Source of the DNA: Bigelowiella natans CCMP2755
Lineage: Eukaryota; Cercozoa; Chlorarachniophyceae
Assembly: GCA_000320545.1 (NCBI GenBank)
Contig: ADNK01001676.1
Location: 1-53,370 of the forward strand
Direction of reading: 5' to 3'
DNA length: 53,370 nucleotides
Positions 33,823 to 44,835 of the stretch are shown piece by piece; positions within the stretch are counted from its first letter, which is position 1; each line of letters starts with the position of its first letter. The notes under the pieces are model-generated. The model made no database searches. It worked only from the letters and a program-made list of their open reading frames with translations, and was not told the origin of the DNA. The translations under genes and the position numbers were made by a program.

Positions 33823-34272
33823 ATGCAACCAGAGCACCCATGTGCTGCTACTTTTCTGTCACTGTCAAACTTGTCGAGCTCTACGTTCACTGTCAAAACA
33901 TTGCGCTTCACAACCGTCTTCACATCCAACTTGAGGCAATTTAAAGCATTTTTGGTAGATCTAATCCGTAAGCGGCGGGAGCCTCCACAAGATTTGGTAC
34001 TGAACACGTACAGTGTAGCTGGACTGAATTCATTCTTTCACGAATTCTTTATCCTTCACAATCCCTCAAGCAAGGACGTTTTGCAGTACTACAAAGGTTT
34101 GCACGGACTCCGTTCTTGGAGACCAGTGCTCCAAGAAATACGAGGCGTCAATTTGTGCAGTAATTGTTCTAAACCGCATGTAAATGGTGGCTACGACAAA
34201 GAACAAATCAAAAATTATCTGCAGCTCTTGTACATCCCATGGACTCCAATCGCACCAAAAGTATTCAGATAG
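33823..34272 (+). CDS. Unrecognised 149-codon ORF in cassette 2
   Basis: The open frame from ATG at 33823 has segments LRQFKAFLVDLIRKRREPP, LNTYSVAGLNSFFHEFF, DVLQYYKGLHGLRSWRP and VNLCSNCSKPHVNGGYDKEQ. The CSNC...H run hints at a small metal site, but no family is recognised. It precedes the coiled-coil and zinc-finger-like ORFs on the same strand and may belong to the same transcript. The first about 25 residues, Ser/Thr-rich with CATGCAACCAGAG repeated just upstream, may be non-coding. Confidence 0.4.
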   Translation: MQPEHPCAATFLSLSNLSSSTFTVKTLRFTTVFTSNLRQFKAFLVDLIRKRREPPQDLVLNTYSVAGLNSFFHEFFILHNPSSKDVLQYYKGLHGLRSWRPVLQEIRGVNLCSNCSKPHVNGGYDKEQIKNYLQLLYIPWTPIAPKVFR

Positions 34273-34609
34273 CTGCAAAGCAGCAATCTTGGAAAAATTG
34301 GAAATCTTGCTCGAAATCCTAATAAATCTCAAAATTTTGGCATGCATTCTCTCTTTTTGCGGAAAAATCCAGGAAGTTTACGAAATTTTCAAGATATTTC
34401 TGAAGCGTGACGTGCTAAAATTGTCAGTCTTTTCTCATCATTAATGAGAGCGCTTGTGCAAGATGAATCTTCGCTTCTTCACCTTTGAAAGCTATTTTAC
34501 CTTCCGCCAATGCTGGAGACTGATGATGACAACCTGACCTTTGTGTCTGAGGGACCTAGCATCAGCAGCTACCTCAACATGGAGACTAGGTCGTTGAAAC
34601 TGACATCGC

Positions 34610-35109
34610 ATGCCAATGTGCGCGCGCAACTTACTGCGTGGAATGTCAAAATCGATTAGGTTTGCCAATAGCGATTCCATGAACATCCATGGTCTCCAAG
34701 TTGAAATTCTTCGCCAAAAGAATCACATCAAAGAGTTGAAGAGCGAAATCTCTAGATTGCGTTCAACATCCACAACAAACATGGTGATGAATACCTTCAT
34801 AGTGGTATTTAGATGTGGTTAGACTGCCAAACTATTACTCTATCACCACCATGCCATCGAACAAAATGTCTTATCATCATAGACAGCTTAAATCATACAG
34901 ATTCAGTTTGTGCACTAGTGCTCAAAACACAATTCATTCTTCTTTTTGACGTACACTTGTGTGGTTGTGTGTCTCAGGCCAACGGGAAGGTATGCCATTC
35001 ATCAAAGTCAGAAGAAACTTGCATTCATTCGTACACCTTTTCAATAGATCGACCAAATCTCGCAATCATTACTGAAGGCTTGGGTCGAGAAGATACTTTT
35101 AAGCATTAG
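34610..35109 (+). CDS. Coiled-coil ORF upstream of family A copy 2
   Basis: Exon 34610-34792 contains a leucine-heptad helix (GLQVEILRQKNHIKELKSEI) and ends ACATG|gtgatg. After the acceptor tgtctcag at 34971-34978, the frame continues to a TAG at 35107-35109 (EETCIHSYTFSIDRPNLAII). It occupies the same position relative to the zinc-finger-like gene as the coiled-coil ORF of cassette 1. The helices are alike in character, but alignable identity is low. Confidence 0.45.
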
Positions 35110-35308
35110 CTGTGAAAAGGATAAAGAAAAAGAAATTGTACAATAATAACAAATGTTTTTGCAACATCCCGGTTATTTGTTTTTTTGGCTTCAGAAAGCA
35201 AAGTGCGATTTATGGAATTATAAAAAGGGTACCCTAAAAATCAAGTAACGCAGCTATTCGATAATGTGTTTGTTTGTTTAAAGGCATCAAAATGACACTG
35301 ACTATCTG

Positions 35309-36010
35309 ATGGATATTTGGAGGGAAAATGTTGATGATAATCTACAGTTTGTAAAATGCGAACGATGTGGGAAACGAATAAAAATAATCAAAATACGTTC
35401 TCCAGGGAGAGCAAGTCAGGATAGAGAAAATATGATGAAGCATCTCTTGCTGTCATGCATCAAACTAAATGAAAAACAGAAACTATTGATCAAGGGCCTA
35501 ATGAGAGATGGGATGAAGGATGAGGGGGTTATTCAACGTCTGGAATTGAAAGAACTGCAAGATGCTTTCTTGATAATGGAAAACAATATGAAGCGCCAAT
35601 TTCCTTTGTTTGAAAATGCTGTGAAGGAGTATGCCAACAATATCAACAACAACAAACACAGTTCAGCGATACGGATTGAACTTTTGGGTATCAATAAGCG
35701 ATCTATTATTAGACAAATTTCACAATTTTCAGTGAGGGAATCTCAAAGGCAGATCACTAATACTCAAAATAGCGGAACCGATCGAAAGGATATCAACTCA
35801 AATTGGGCAGCTGGTCCCTCTACTACAAAACGTAAACGTCACATTGAGTACCAAAAAGTGCCTCCTAATATTTTGCTCACTGACTGCAATGATAAAAAAG
35901 CTAGCTTCACATCAAAAGATTTTAGCAACGGTTATGAAGAGGGATTGCTTAGTCCTACATGTGCTAGCCTAAAATATGATTCCAGCGCGTTCACCTTTGA
36001 AGACGAATAA
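35309..36010 (+). CDS. Unrecognised CxxC...HxxxxC zinc-finger-like protein, family A copy 2
   Basis: 233 codons from ATG 35309 to TAA. The frame is open upstream to an acceptor-like tttaaag at about 35276-35282. Cys17-x2-Cys20, 25 residues, His45, Cys50, with RSPGRASQDRENMMKH between, match the spacing and basic motif of copy 1. The following helical region aligns too: DAFLIMENNMKRQFPL against DAFTAMVKNMQCQFPF, and IRIELLGINKRSIIRQIS against MLVELLGIPIKTIEKQIA. The C-terminal third is Ser/acidic (YDSSAFTFEDE) and lacks the 49-residue repeats. It is probably a nuclear or nucleic-acid-binding protein. BED or C2HC fingers are the nearest known shapes, but I would not assign either. Confidence 0.7.
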   Translation: MDIWRENVDDNLQFVKCERCGKRIKIIKIRSPGRASQDRENMMKHLLLSCIKLNEKQKLLIKGLMRDGMKDEGVIQRLELKELQDAFLIMENNMKRQFPLFENAVKEYANNINNNKHSSAIRIELLGINKRSIIRQISQFSVRESQRQITNTQNSGTDRKDINSNWAAGPSTTKRKRHIEYQKVPPNILLTDCNDKKASFTSKDFSNGYEEGLLSPTCASLKYDSSAFTFEDE

Positions 36011-37280
36011 AATATGGGCGACATTAGACATTGCCGAAATGCTTGGAAGCCATTTTGGAGATTTAGTTACTTGCTGTTTCGCAAAAGCAATTAAGTTTTG
36101 AGGACTTTCTGTCAAGGATTCCTCTATCCATACAAAGTTCTATGAAGTTTATATTTCTCAGTCATAGTTTTTCATGCAGATGGACCTATGTACGAAAATA
36201 GAAACATAAAGGAATGTTACACGTAAAAGTATCAGCAACATGAGCTAAAGGCACAGACATGATTTGAACACTTGTCACTGAAAATCATCCTCGCCTATTG
36301 GCACAGCTAAAATATTTTCTCGTCGCAACAAAGATGAACCAATGCCAGCAGAGCAGCCACTTTGGTGCGCATTGTTGTGTAGTGTTCTAGTCTAGTAGTG
36401 TCGACTGATCTAGATAATCATTTCATTCATGTCGAGTCATTTGCACATCTCGTGTTCACATCAGAGACTCACATCACTGCTAGACTATTCTGACGCAGAT
36501 GCGATGGCATGTTGCCGGCTATGGTCACATGCAAGCGCTCATTTTGTCCAATGACACACGCTCATGTTTTTTTAGATTTTACTGGATTAATGAACTTCAC
36601 ATGTTCTAGATGTTGCATGCTTTCTTGGCACTGAAGTGCTACAGGATTGATCCCTACATTATAGTCTAGATAGTTTAATTTCTGATATGTACTTTTATGC
36701 ATACTTGCTTCATTCGTTTTCATTCATTGTTAATCAAATTGCACATATCTAGAGCAGCTTCGTACTTTAACACAGAAGAGCCGAACAAATTCCATTATCT
36801 TCCGCTCACGTACAAAGATTTTCAGTTTTTAAGAGAGAGAGAGAGCGAGAGAGAGAGAGAGAGAGATTTGGATTTGGCAGGCCTAGTATCAATCTGCTAC
36901 TTCAACAGCTGCTAGCCTCGGTGTTATATTGACGCTCTTCAAGATTGCGTATGCTATGAATACAAGCTCTTGACTCGTTTCGTTTCCGATAAAAGTGCTG
37001 CTGCAAGTCAAATTTCTTCTGAATCGCCTACATTTGGTCGATCCGTAGCAAACTTCCACACATCGTACAGCACCAGTCATTTATCTGAAAGTGTCATGAA
37101 ACAAGAGGGTCAGATGAAATTGAGAGGCATTTTTCTCTCGAATGGCTTGATGTAGCCGAACTACAGAGATGCCAGCATAGCTACTTCCGACAACAGATAA
37201 AAATTGGTAGAGATGCCAGTTAATCTAGGCCTCCGTCTAGTAGGAAGAGCACGATCTAAGGCTACAGCACAAATGCTTCA
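36011..37280. other. Intergenic region, CTAG-rich right flank of cassette 2
   Basis: No exon recognised. TCTAGTCTAG, CTAGATAATC and CTAGACTATT words cluster at 36385-36490 and 36600-36680. A (GA)n tract is at about 36830-36866. Later exons of the lysine-rich gene could lie here but were not seen. Confidence 0.4.
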
Positions 37281-38408
37281 TTATTCTCTCTCGCATACCC
37301 ACAAGTAAGGAAATACCTTGCTAGGGATAGCACAGACCCTACAGAGCACCATGCCATCGGGGGGATCAGGAAGATAAGATTCCACAGAACGGCATTCATA
37401 CTCTATTGCACTATCATCAGATTCGATCATCGTCCGAATGTCCTCCTTCCTGTCCAGATACTGGCTCGCTCTTGATGATGATGGTGATGATGATGATGTC
37501 GCAGTGGCTGTGGGCGTCGTCGTACGTGAAGGGGTTGTGTCATCATCCAAGACCAGTAAGGCTAAATTCTCACTGCTGTTCAGCAAGAGGGAGCCTCCGC
37601 TTAAGGGGGCCGGAGAGCCAGCATCGGCTTTAATTGATGACGAGGACGAGGTCATGGACGAATCAACTACCTCCAATGGCCTCATTTTTTTAATTAGCCC
37701 CTTCTGCTTTCTCCTCTTCCCCTTTTTCTTTTGCCCAGTCAATTTGTCCTGCTTCTTCTTCTTCTCCTTCTTTTTCTTCTTCATCTTCTTCTTCATCCTT
37801 TCCTTCGTCTTCTTCCGCGTATTTTCGCTTCGCACCACTGCTGTCTGCGGAGCTTCGGAACCCCCATGGCAGTGAGGAGACGTGTTACTCACACAACGAG
37901 TGGGTGTGGTAGGCAGGCTGCTTGCAGGCTCGAGAGAACGAAGAGAAACGAGCGGATATTCCAAATCGGGATCCGCAATAGCTTTGGAATCCTGCCCTGT
38001 TGAAGGTGATGATGACGCAATCGATGGGGAAGCCACAACAGGGGATCTTCCTCTTGGCCCGATGTCTACATGCCGTTTACTGCTCTGTTTCACTTTGAAC
38101 TTCCGAACTTTTTTACCCCCTCTCTTCCTCTTCCTCCGTCGCTGTTTAGTCTCTCCGTTTCGACCGGCTGGAAGCGTCGACTTCCCAGGCATGAAGACAT
38201 TTGCTGGGCAACTTTTACTTGCTCCACAAACCTTGGCCTCCCCCGCCGGCCATGATTTTACCGGTTTCGAGTCATTGTTCATTCCGAGTTGTCGCTTGTG
38301 GCCATAGGGCAGCTTGAAATGAAAGCAAGAGGGATGAGTATCAAGAAAAATCGACCATCCAATTGTTTTGCTGCTTACCGCTACGACTGGCCGTCTATCC
38401 CTCCACAA
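37281..38408 (-). CDS. Lys/Ser-rich low-complexity protein with C-terminal CxxC
   Basis: Exon 38408-38379 (MWRDRRPVVA) and a long exon from 38312, joined over a 66-bp phase-0 intron (GCG|gtaagc ... ttcaag). The frame reads to TGA at 37281, or exits at AGCAAG|gtattt at 37317. The middle is extremely basic (KKTKERMKKKMKKKKKEK), followed by Ser/Thr/Pro-rich segments and a single Cys pair (GMVLCRVCAIPSK). The composition suggests a nuclear or nucleolar protein. Much of the basic tract comes from a GAA/AAG-type purine repeat, so its length may be unstable. No family recognised; further exons after the CxxC could complete a zinc-binding domain. Confidence 0.6.
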   Translation of the reverse strand: MWRDRRPVVAVSSKTIGWSIFLDTHPSCFHFKLPYGHKRQLGMNNDSKPVKSWPAGEAKVCGASKSCPANVFMPGKSTLPAGRNGETKQRRRKRKRGGKKVRKFKVKQSSKRHVDIGPRGRSPVVASPSIASSSPSTGQDSKAIADPDLEYPLVSLRSLEPASSLPTTPTRCVSNTSPHCHGGSEAPQTAVVRSENTRKKTKERMKKKMKKKKKEKKKKQDKLTGQKKKGKRRKQKGLIKKMRPLEVVDSSMTSSSSSIKADAGSPAPLSGGSLLLNSSENLALLVLDDDTTPSRTTTPTATATSSSSPSSSRASQYLDRKEDIRTMIESDDSAIEYECRSVESYLPDPPDGMVLCRVCAIPSKVFPYLWVCERE

Positions 38409-38947
38409 AAATAGAGTCGCTAGTACATTCCGAGTAGCTTCATTAAGAGATGAATGAATGAGAACTCAGCAAAGGCGAACATATGCATCCAATCTTTAGG
38501 AATTTAACTATACTTCTATGCACTTCGTTCCCCTAGGCCTATTATAAGTATACAAAGACTACTCAGTTCCTGAGCTCTGGGCGGGTTCGCCTGGAGGAGG
38601 CCAGCCAATCCGATTCACTACAAAAATTGTGTAAAACTCTCTTTGTTTCTTGTCGCAGAATAAAAAATGACCTAAATACATCATAAAAAATCCATCATTT
38701 TGTTGCAGGCCAAGAACTGGAGGCACTTTCTGATTCCTTCTCCTGGGAACTAATAACTATTGGGGAAATCGTCCTATATTTTTCTTACGCGACAAGTCTC
38801 GGACACAACCCAAATCTAGTTTCGCTTGTGTTAAAATGTGTTGGGAAGTGTAAAATAAATGTTGTAACTTTTTATCCAGAAGACATCTAATCATTATTTC
38901 CTAAAACAATCACGTCGGGAAGAGAAAACCAACATCCGGGCACCACT
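38409..38947. promoter_or_regulatory. Divergent intergenic region
   Basis: This stretch of about 540 bp separates the lysine-rich gene (-) from the DUF3783-type gene (+) and must contain both upstream regions. No clear core-promoter motif is visible. Confidence 0.4.
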
Positions 38948-40120
38948 GTGCACCTACCGGGGCGCATGCATGCCAAGAGCCCCCCCCCCCGGCTACGCGC
39001 TATCTTATTCGCCTTTCATTCTGTCATCACCCTTGCAAATCAGCCTCATAGATACGCACCAGCTAAAAGACCTGGGCTAGCGCCGCGGCTACTTCGCACA
39101 CTCGCACATCATCAAGGAACCAAGTCGAGTCGAGTGAGGATATCTAAATTTGCAGATCATCCCCAGTTTAAATTGAACGCACTCCGAGCTGAGTCGCGGC
39201 CAACACACTCATCTGTACGGTGCTATGAAGGCGGGCAAAGCAGTCCTTCAATACGCGGGCTCTCGGATGTAGGGGCAATGGACGCCGGGAACGAATTTTC
39301 AGATAGAATTAGAACCTACAAGGTGTGGGGACCGCCCGCAGTTATTCTCGCAGGGTTTTCCCCACCGGAAGCTTCTATGGTTAAGGAGATACTTTGCGCG
39401 GTCGGGTCGGACTTTGTTCCGGTCATTTTAGTCGATGGCGAGCAGCTGTACCGCCCTGTTGCTGAGGTAGTAACCCTCCCCGAGCCGGAATGGCTGCTGC
39501 AGCCTTGGGCCTACAACCCAGAAAGCAAGCTGGGCAATGTGTGGGGCAGCGATCACGTGATCTTGTTCTCTGGCATTCCTATTCAAGAGCAGGCGACCCT
39601 GCTCGACGTGCTGGAATCGTGCCCGATGATGCCGATGCCAAGGATGTTCCCCGCGCTCGCGACGATGCATAACCAGAACGAGCCCGTGGGGAGCGTCATG
39701 GCGGAGGCAATCGAGCTCTATCGCCAGCAGCTCGACTTGAAAAAGGCGCCAGAAAAGTCTGTGTGGAGAGAGGACACCAAGCCGCCATCCCCGGTGCCAG
39801 TAGCAGACCCCGCGGTTGGCCTCGCCCCTCCCTCAAAGCCGAAAGAATTCACGCTGCCGTCGGAAGAGGAGATGGAAGCTGCCTGTGCAGAGTTTCTGTC
39901 TACAAATCTGCGCGAGCAGGTTGACGAGATATATCGCGGCTTGGAAAACGACGATATCTCCGTGCTGGAGGGACGCCGCGCAGCAATGACAGAGGAGGAG
40001 AAGCTTCGGTTGCGGAAGCTGATGGACGAGGAGGATAGGAGGAGGGAAGGGCAGCAACAACAAAGCAACACTGCTAGTGATGAGCCCGTAGATGATAATA
40101 ATGATAATGTTATCAAATAA
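38948..40120 (+). CDS. Plastid protein with DUF3783-type domain, intronless
   Basis: 390 codons in one exon, a contrast with the intron-dense neighbours. Residues about 130-260 carry GPPAVILAGFSPPEASMVKE, then DHVILFSGIPIQEQATLLDV and PVGSVMAEAIELYRQQ. This is the pattern of the DUF3783-type proteins that I recall from plants and algae (conserved, function unknown, usually plastid). The N-terminus is basic with a hydrophobic stretch (RLRAILFAFHSVITLA) followed by an Arg/Pro/Ser-rich segment, fitting a signal-plus-transit presequence. The C-terminal part is Glu/Lys/Arg-rich helix and ends in a Gln/Asn/Asp tail. An internal ATG at about 39278 (MDAGNEF) would give a cytosolic form. GC is higher than in the flanks. 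Confidence 0.75.
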   Translation: MHLPGRMHAKSPPPRLRAILFAFHSVITLANQPHRYAPAKRPGLAPRLLRTLAHHQGTKSSRVRISKFADHPQFKLNALRAESRPTHSSVRCYEGGQSSPSIRGLSDVGAMDAGNEFSDRIRTYKVWGPPAVILAGFSPPEASMVKEILCAVGSDFVPVILVDGEQLYRPVAEVVTLPEPEWLLQPWAYNPESKLGNVWGSDHVILFSGIPIQEQATLLDVLESCPMMPMPRMFPALATMHNQNEPVGSVMAEAIELYRQQLDLKKAPEKSVWREDTKPPSPVPVADPAVGLAPPSKPKEFTLPSEEEMEAACAEFLSTNLREQVDEIYRGLENDDISVLEGRRAAMTEEEKLRLRKLMDEEDRRREGQQQQSNTASDEPVDDNNDNVIK

Positions 40121-41250
40121 GTCCGATAATTAAGCGCGTGCTCTTGCCTTGCATCTTCCTCTTTTTGCACGGGTACAGTAACTATGAAAGAAATGATGAA
40201 AATGCTTCTCAATGCTCAAAGTAGCTAGGGCAGTGAGGCGAAATGTAGATAAATCGGCAAAATTTAATCATGTTATGTATAAGTCTTTTCTAGTGTTAGA
40301 ATACATCTAATTATGATAAATATAATAATACCCCACATTATTGTTACACATGCACGATCGATCATCACATCGCTGCTCGAAGCTTGCGTCTATAGCTGAC
40401 TTGCACGTGGCACACATTTATTACCAATGTATCCTGCACGCATGATGTATATGTGAAGTCGCTGTGCTTAATTTTTTCGCATTTTCTCACACCATCGATG
40501 AAACCTATCAACCTAACGCATTTAGCATCGTCACGTGATTTACACAACATGCATTTTAGAAAGCTCTTTAATATTGGGCTACAGTAGTTCGGCTAGATTT
40601 CTGTCGATAAATCGAACTGCTTATGTACGCATGGACACTAGCACAGCTAGACAGCACCACATCCCTCACAATTTCATTAAGCTGCATAGAAGCGCCGCTG
40701 CAATGCTAGAATGCACAACACGTTCTTCTTTCGGGTTGCCTGCTGAATGATAATTAGCGCGCAGCACGTATTTGTGCAGTTTGTTAGTCAATATGACATA
40801 TTTAGATGCAGCTAAAGTGCCTATACTAATAAGTGAGTCACATGCAGACTGTTACACATCATGTCTATGATCGCACATATGGCGGCCTATGCTAGTATGT
40901 GGTAAATCGTAGATTACTAGCATAGATGATTATCTAGATCACGTAATGAATGTAGCAGCGTCAGCTGCGAGCAGCACGCCGTGTGCACGTACGAATTGCA
41001 TTCTGGTAACAACATTGTCCATTGTAGCCTCGAATCTATAGCATATGAATTCTGCGAAGAAAATCCATGGCCACCGCCGCATGCATCATGCTTGCTTGCG
41101 CCCACAACAACGCCACGACATACGAAGTGTAACTGTAGGCAATATTATCATGCCGTGCTAGCATGATCGGCCGCATGCACAGCGTAGCCGCCACTCTCTA
41201 GCCTGCCCCCCCATGGAGATTCGAGATGAAGTCTCTCGTTGCAGCACCGT
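40121..41250. other. Intergenic region, CTAG/TGCATG-rich
   Basis: It contains the 3' end of the DUF3783-type gene and no recognised exon. GCTAG, CTAGC and CATGCA words are frequent from about 40540 to 41170, like the flanks of the two cassettes. Confidence 0.4.
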
Positions 41251-42463
41251 GACGACCATAACGAGAGCGCCTGGCGGGGTTCCTCGTTGTGGTCGCTCCA
41301 GCTGACGATGACGATAGCGCAGAGGGCATGACTCCTGTAACAGGTATTCGAGATCTTCCTCGCCCAACCAAACGGCCTCCTGATATGCAACCACACATAA
41401 GCGTGCATTCTCCTAGGAACCTAGCGCGCGCGGGCTGCTTTCTACTGCTACTTCAATGCAAAGGGCATCGTTTGTACGATCTGCAAAAGCACGGAAAGTA
41501 ATCGGTTCCTTAGGCTCTCCCATCGGGTACCGTTAGGTTGCAATCGGAAAAGCAGTAAAAGGGAAAAATGCAAAGAGACGGATTTTGGCCCCGGCGCCAA
41601 GGAGTGGGCGGTTCTGCGAGAATCGTCGATGCCTCCATGCTTCATCATTGGTCTTTTGGAGGAGGGGAAAGAAGAATGTCTATCTGCAAATCAATGTGAA
41701 ACTTACTTAATCCAGGATGGCGGGCTATAGAAGGCCTGAAGCTTCCTCCCCGAACAGCCTTGAACCGCGCCCCATGCTGCCAGCTGCGCGACCTTTGCCT
41801 TTGGTAGACCTGCCTCTCACGGAGCGTTGCTGATAAGCGAATATGTGAGCCCTGAGGTGTGTGTGCTCGCTTCTCCCTCCCTCCCTCCCCTCCCCCCCCC
41901 CTCTCTGTGTGTATGTTTGTGAATTTTTGGATATGCTTCGGACACGGTACCTGCCGATTCAGCGATGCAGATTTCAGATCTCTCCCCCACCTAATTTTCG
42001 ATAATTCTCAAGGTTATGAAGCATATGGTTCCAAACCTCTTCTCTCCGTATCATCTATCAGGGTGCTATATGGCCATCTACCGCATCGAAGACCCCGAGG
42101 ACGACGACCTAGGAAGCAAACGCTCTAGTCAGTCACATTGAGTAACATGGAATACTACTCAACTTGTAATGAACAACAATAGCTGCAGGGAGAGGAGGGT
42201 GGCCTCGCACTACTACTCGGAAAAGGACGTGTACACACGTTATTACCAAGCCGAATGACGCTCCAGTTCAGTCTCTAAAATACCTGTTTACAGCATCACA
42301 TCATTGGCACGATATATGCGCACACTTACCGCTCAAAAAAACGGTGCGCATTTTGCTAATCGACGTGCTGCTATTTTGCCCTTGATGACAGGGCAACGAG
42401 CAGTTTCAGAAGATAGTAATATGAACTCTCTTCTTACACCAACTATCTCTCTATCTCCCTCTC

Positions 42464-42541
<78 letters not shown>

Positions 42542-42765
42542 ATTACGAATATTTCCCACACACACACTCTAATCAACACGGACGTTTTAAACGCATCATT
42601 ACAGTCGGAAAAACCCCGCATACGATCTACGTTGGGAGCCACCTTGAGCACAACCGCCATCAACACCGCTGTCGTCAAAAGCGTACGCATCTGGAATCGG
42701 CGCATGCATGATGGAGAAGCTACGCCGAGCCCACTCATTCTAAAAATATATGATTAAGAGCATAT

Positions 42766-42806
<41 letters not shown>

Positions 42807-43204
42807 ACATATATGTATACAATATTTTATATGTGTGTGTGGACACGCGTTCGTTTAATCGAAGAAAACCAAAGAAAAACTCAGCATTTTATCGTGCTCA
42901 TCCTGCGAGAAACAACGACGGGATATCCAATACACGAGGCTGATTCGTCTTGAAAACTGCGAGAAAGAGCATTCGTGCTGTTCTCAAAGGATTCGTTCAC
43001 GAACGCAAGACAACGATCGGAGTGCTGCAGAACACGCCATTCTCATTGAAAGTGATGGCGGCTAGAACAATCCCCCAACACCGTGCTGGTAATGTCTGAA
43101 CGACATTCTTAGTTGTTTTGTTCTCATCAACACTCTTAGCTGTTTTGTTCTCGCCGTTTGGTAGTCTCACCCCTTTTGGCCTCGCTGCCCCACTGCCTTG
43201 GATC
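41251..43204. other. Region with exon-like fragments, gene structure unresolved
   Basis: Candidates include minus-strand 41500-41471 (IVQTMPFALK between ttttgcag and a weak donor), a minus frame around 41836-41708 ending at ATTAA|gtaagt, and a plus frame 42575-42754 (LGATLSTTAINTAVVKSVRI to a TAA). None is recognised and no chain of phases could be built. Compound (CT)n/(CA)n at about 42470-42540 and (AT)n at about 42768-42802. Confidence 0.35.
42468..42540. repeat. (CT)n then (CA)n compound microsatellite
   Basis: CT run to about 42505, then CA run to about 42539. Same compound type as at 28918-28995. Confidence 0.95.
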
Positions 43205-43832
43205 TTAGGAGGCTGGGCGCTGAACGACACGATATAGACGAAAAACAGCAGATCCAAGAAGTGTTTTTTCGAGAAGCTGGGAAAACGGTGTCACACAGTC
43301 TCTGGCGACGCTGAATCTTTTTGCGAATCTCTCCCTAGATAAATACCGATGCAGTGTCGCGAAATCCACGTCTTTGAAGAAAGGATGGTTCTTCAGAGCC
43401 CCGGCGCCGCTGACGACCGACAATATATGCAATCAAGACAAGCCTCAAACATCACGAAAATATACAATCACTCGAGTTTATTCTTGCCAGTGCTCTTACG
43501 TTCGCTTGCGACTCTTATATCGAAGAGTAGGTATCCAAAAAAACAAATGCTGCAGGGGCGACAAGTGTTATGATCTTCAAACCTTCTTCCTAGCCGCTCA
43601 GACTGCTTCGGTAGGAGGAGGGAACCAACGAGGCCACGTGACTTTGGAACGGCATCAATAGCACACGCCAAAGTGAGATTCATTAACCCAAACAATGAGT
43701 TCATTGCAAAGATAGGTTATTTAGCTGCCATTCGCTTTGCGTCGTCGTGTTAAATCGAAAGGACCCGTGCATAAAGAAGAAGCGAAATTACGATATAAAC
43801 CATAATGTCCTTCTCCTCGAAAAGCCACGATG

Positions 43833-43868
<36 letters not shown>

Positions 43869-44613
43869 ACACGTGATGATCAGCCAACCTTTGCATCGAA
43901 GTGCGACTCCGGAAAGCGTTTTTCCATTGCTTTTGAATACTCGCTGCCCCCCCCTCCAGCCTCGAGACCGTTGTCCACATCAAAACTGTCGGTGGGGGTG
44001 GTCAGAATTTGCAAACTACACAACTCCTCAAAAATTATCTTCCTCCTACTATTTTGATGAATCGCCGTCTTATCGCTTTATCATTATCATCATCTCCCCC
44101 CCCCCCCTTCAATAATAGAAAACTACTGCAGCATTCTGCTGCTGCTGCTGCCGTGGTGTGCGTGTGTCTACATGCATGCGCGCGCGTGTGTTTGTGTTGT
44201 TGTTGTTGTTGTTGTTGATATACCGAACGCTGGAGCTTCTGGCAACAATCTCTACGTCATTTGACTAATGTACAATTTCGACGGAAATATCAGTATCAGC
44301 TCAGGATCAAGATAAATCAATGCGAGCCTTCCTCACAAACTACTACTGAGCGCTAGGAATCCTGCCAAAGAATACAAATCTTTAAATCCGATTTTCTTCA
44401 TAGTTCAAAAAAAAAAAAACAAAGAAATAAGAAATGGTATCCTTATGGTGCGCTGGGTATCAAACCCCTGCGGTGACAATTGCTATTGATAAGCCGGTTG
44501 TTTGTTTACTGTGTGTTTGTCTTTTGGAACAAGAAGAGAATAACTGCTACCTGCTTGACCCATATTGGAGGACCTCCAGAGAGCATATGGAATACCACAC
44601 ATCCAAATCCCCA

Positions 44614-44655
<42 letters not shown>

Positions 44656-44788
44656 TGTACATGTGTGTGTGTGTTTTGTGATTGTGTTGTTATTTGCAGC
44701 GAGAAAAGACGCGCAGTTGTTGTTTGGGAGTTGAGGAAAACGCAGCAAGCATTCGTGGAAGAGCAACAACTCAAGGCATAAATATGTG

Positions 44789-44835
<47 letters not shown>

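Noticed and set aside
37438-38307. Plus-strand ORFs opposite the lysine-rich gene
   Set aside because: Their Phe/Leu runs are the complement of the Lys/Glu-coding repeat; the minus frame has a proper first exon, intron and much longer continuity.
39718-40212. 164-codon minus-strand ORF opposite the DUF3783-type gene
   Set aside because: Shadow of the plus-strand gene; its Ser runs mirror the Glu/Asp/Arg codons of the real protein.
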